Shown: one piece after another, positions 61,888 through 64,000 of the stretch | How positions within the stretch are numbered: the first letter of the stretch is position 1 | Layout of the letters: every line of letters begins with the position of its first letter | Assembly: GCF_031143425.1 (NCBI RefSeq) | Contig: NC_090451.1 | Location: 667,802,508 to 667,866,507 of the forward strand | DNA length: 64,000 nucleotides | Direction of reading: 5' to 3' | From: Pleurodeles waltl | Taxonomy: Eukaryota; Chordata; Amphibia; Caudata; Salamandridae | Translations under genes and position numbers: made by a program | Notes under the pieces: model-generated | What the model was told of the DNA's origin: nothing | The model's database searches: none | What the model saw: only the letters and a program-made list of their open reading frames with translations

Positions 61888-64000
61888 CTGGGAAGCAAGG
61901 AGCATTTAAGTTTAAATAATTAAAAACCTGTTGTGTTTTTCTTCTTTCTGCTTGCCTGAGACCCAAGAAAACTGAAACCGAGCGCAACAGAGGTAAGATC
62001 GCTCGAATCTTCCATCTGCCTTTTGTGTAAAATCGGCCATTAATAATTAATGACGTAAAAAGGCACTCTTTAGAATCAGCACAATAGGATCTTGGCTTAA
62101 TGAAAGCGGGTAAAGATTGTTAACAGAGATAGTTCAAGGTGCGTTGATACCTATAGCCTCGGAACTCATGGGTGTTTAAATGGAAATAATGAAATTAGAC
62201 TGAAAAATAAAGGGTGGGACTCCACTATGTTTTGTTGAGGATGTGGATAAGCAGTGATGTATTTATAACTATGCAATTTGGTATTAAGACTAGAACTTTT
62301 TAAACAATTGAAAAAAAGTCTTAAAAATATCAAAAAAGCAAAATAGATTTGAGGCAAGGGAACACAGTATGATTTCCTTTGAAATAATAGCATTGTATGA
62401 GGTCAGTTGCTGATGTATGTACCAGGGCTGAACGGGTTCCTAAATTCTACAGAGCTGTCACACCAACAATAGTCACGAGATTTGCCCTAGAATACCCAAC
62501 AAATGAAACTAAATGAAAATTAATCATAGATCATTTTTATCAGCAGTGAATCCACTTTTTTTTCCCAGTATGAGCTTAACAGGATTGCTCCTGAAACCTT
62601 CTTCTGCAGGCGAATTGCAGACATAATACCCAGTAAACTAACTTTGTTAGCTACATTCCCAGTGATATATCTTGTTGCACTCTAGATATTGTACACATTT
62701 TTCGTAAAAGACGTGATTTACAGACATCCATTTGCAGTTAGCTGGGGGTGAAGTGAATACATAATGTGCTTTAAGTTCCAAAGTTTTGTTAATGTTTGTA
62801 AATCCTCAGTCACAGAATGTAAATATATTGTGAGACTTGCCAATGAAATATAAAAAATACATAGCACAAGATAAACAATATCCTCCTTTATTTACCCTAA
62901 AAAGAGTGAGTCGCATGGCTTGAGTTGTTTTAATTCTAGGTGTAAAAGGCTGAAGTTCAAATGTAAACGCTAAATGATAGCGTCCAGAATGCAAATGTGT
63001 ATGAGTTTAGAAAGAGGGCTAATGAAACCTATCCGCCGGACGACCACTTCTAATGCATTTGTTCAAGGCGTTTCATGAACCCAATCTATTTGGCAGATTA
63101 CAGCAAAAAAAGGGTTTTTCACAGCTGGTAAGTATAAGAGCAGGCCTCATTCTAATTTTCTCCTATGTTGTAATGCTAAGTAGACAGACTGAACTGAGCA
63201 GTAAATTATCTTTGCCTCCTATAGTGCATGTATGTTATATTTTTTAAACAAGAACTTATTGAGTATTTATGTATTTTTTAAAGTAATGTCTATGGTACTC
63301 TGTAGTACTCCTGCTTTTAAAATTGCATGTTGGAAGAAGTGCTTGGAAGGGGAGTGCTAAGTTGCAGGCCTGCAACTCTGGGTTCTCTCATCACGTGAGC
63401 AAACTCCTCTGCTGTCCCCCACTCCCAATCTACAGGCCATATTTCACATATGTTGTTTACAGTTTATTTATGGGTTGGGTGACATCAGCATGATAACAAC
63501 GATTTAGAACAAAACACACCAGGTGTTTTTTTTTAATGTTAGAAACATGCTGTTTTTCCCTTTATGCTAGAACCCACCCATGAGCACGATTAATGTGACA
63601 GATTTAAATTTTGAAAAAATTGTCTAGGTATAAATGCAGAAAGTGTCTATGCTTTGTAATGCATTTTTTACATCCCTATCTTTCTATTGTATGGTGTGCC
63701 CTTTCTTATTTACCGACTGATTTCAAGGATGCTGATTAAACCTTTGAGGATCCCTGCCAAAGCTAATAATTTGCATGCTGTGCCTCAACAAGCAATAGGA
63801 AAATGCATGCCCACCCTTAAATATTCTATCTGTGCAGGGATAGCCTCAACCAGCTCCCAGGCAGTGCATTATTAACATAAAACCCCCCTTAGCTTCCACT
63901 CATTTGTCCCCTGGCTGCCAGTCATCTACAGTAGGCTTTCATACCCACTATGCCGGCATTCAGACTGGCTCTGTTGCTGCTCAGAATCTTTCAAACACCT
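61888..64000. other. BNIPL intron, continuing past the window edge
   Basis: I searched the minus strand for the preceding family exon, which usually ends in an EWED-like acidic sequence before a phase-1 donor, and did not find it. The sequence is AT-rich without visible repeat structure. Confidence 0.5.

Overview
The window is eukaryotic, from a vertebrate with a very large, transposon-rich genome. The best guess is a caudate amphibian (newt or salamander): there is a DIRS-type retroelement, L2/CR1-like LINEs, a 2.6-kb solo LTR, many foldback DNA elements, and introns of 6-10 kb in a gene that I recall as compact in human. The species call is inference.

Two protein-coding genes can be recognised, both on the minus strand. 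The larger is BNIPL, a BCH-domain protein of the BNIP2/caytaxin/PRUNE2 family. Five consecutive coding exons are visible at 61705-61887, 51925-52027, 43064-43195, 37201-37287 and 28329-28427. All have AG/GT splice borders and compatible phases, and together they encode almost the whole BCH domain. The 5' exons lie beyond the right edge. A terminal exon for the last few residues should lie below 28329 but was not identified with confidence. The second gene, at 2916-3551, encodes a cysteine-rich protein that matches the C-terminal domain of MENT (human C1orf56). In human 1q21.3, MENT lies directly downstream of BNIPL on the same strand, so the gene order is conserved. A CpG-rich, CCAAT-rich block at about 4260-4760 is a reasonable candidate for the MENT promoter.

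Most of the rest is intronic or intergenic DNA made of mobile elements. From left to right these are: an L2/CR1-like LINE fragment (9060-10475) with an internal 76-bp tandem duplication; a partial hairpin MITE joined to a partial LTR (10795-12187); a GC-rich element made of about eleven hairpins in a row (21794-22394); a 3.3-kb TIR transposon (22753-26074) with two other elements nested in it; an 8-bp-TSD hAT-type MITE (27174-27337); another hairpin element (about 29790-30215); TA/CA microsatellites (31828-32104); a second LINE (32215-34440) interrupted by a 225-bp repeat that recurs at 44516; a solo LTR with a 5-bp target duplication (39667-42269); a hAT-type MITE with perfect 8-bp duplications (46039-46253); a degenerate LINE fragment (about 47060-47700); a further hairpin MITE (49849-50491); and a decayed DIRS element (about 53030-58290).

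The most unusual feature is the repeated occurrence of serial-hairpin elements, in which nearly the whole 0.4-0.7 kb body is a chain of adjacent inverted repeats. At least four families are seen. No bacterial-type operon, CRISPR array, rRNA or tRNA gene was recognised.
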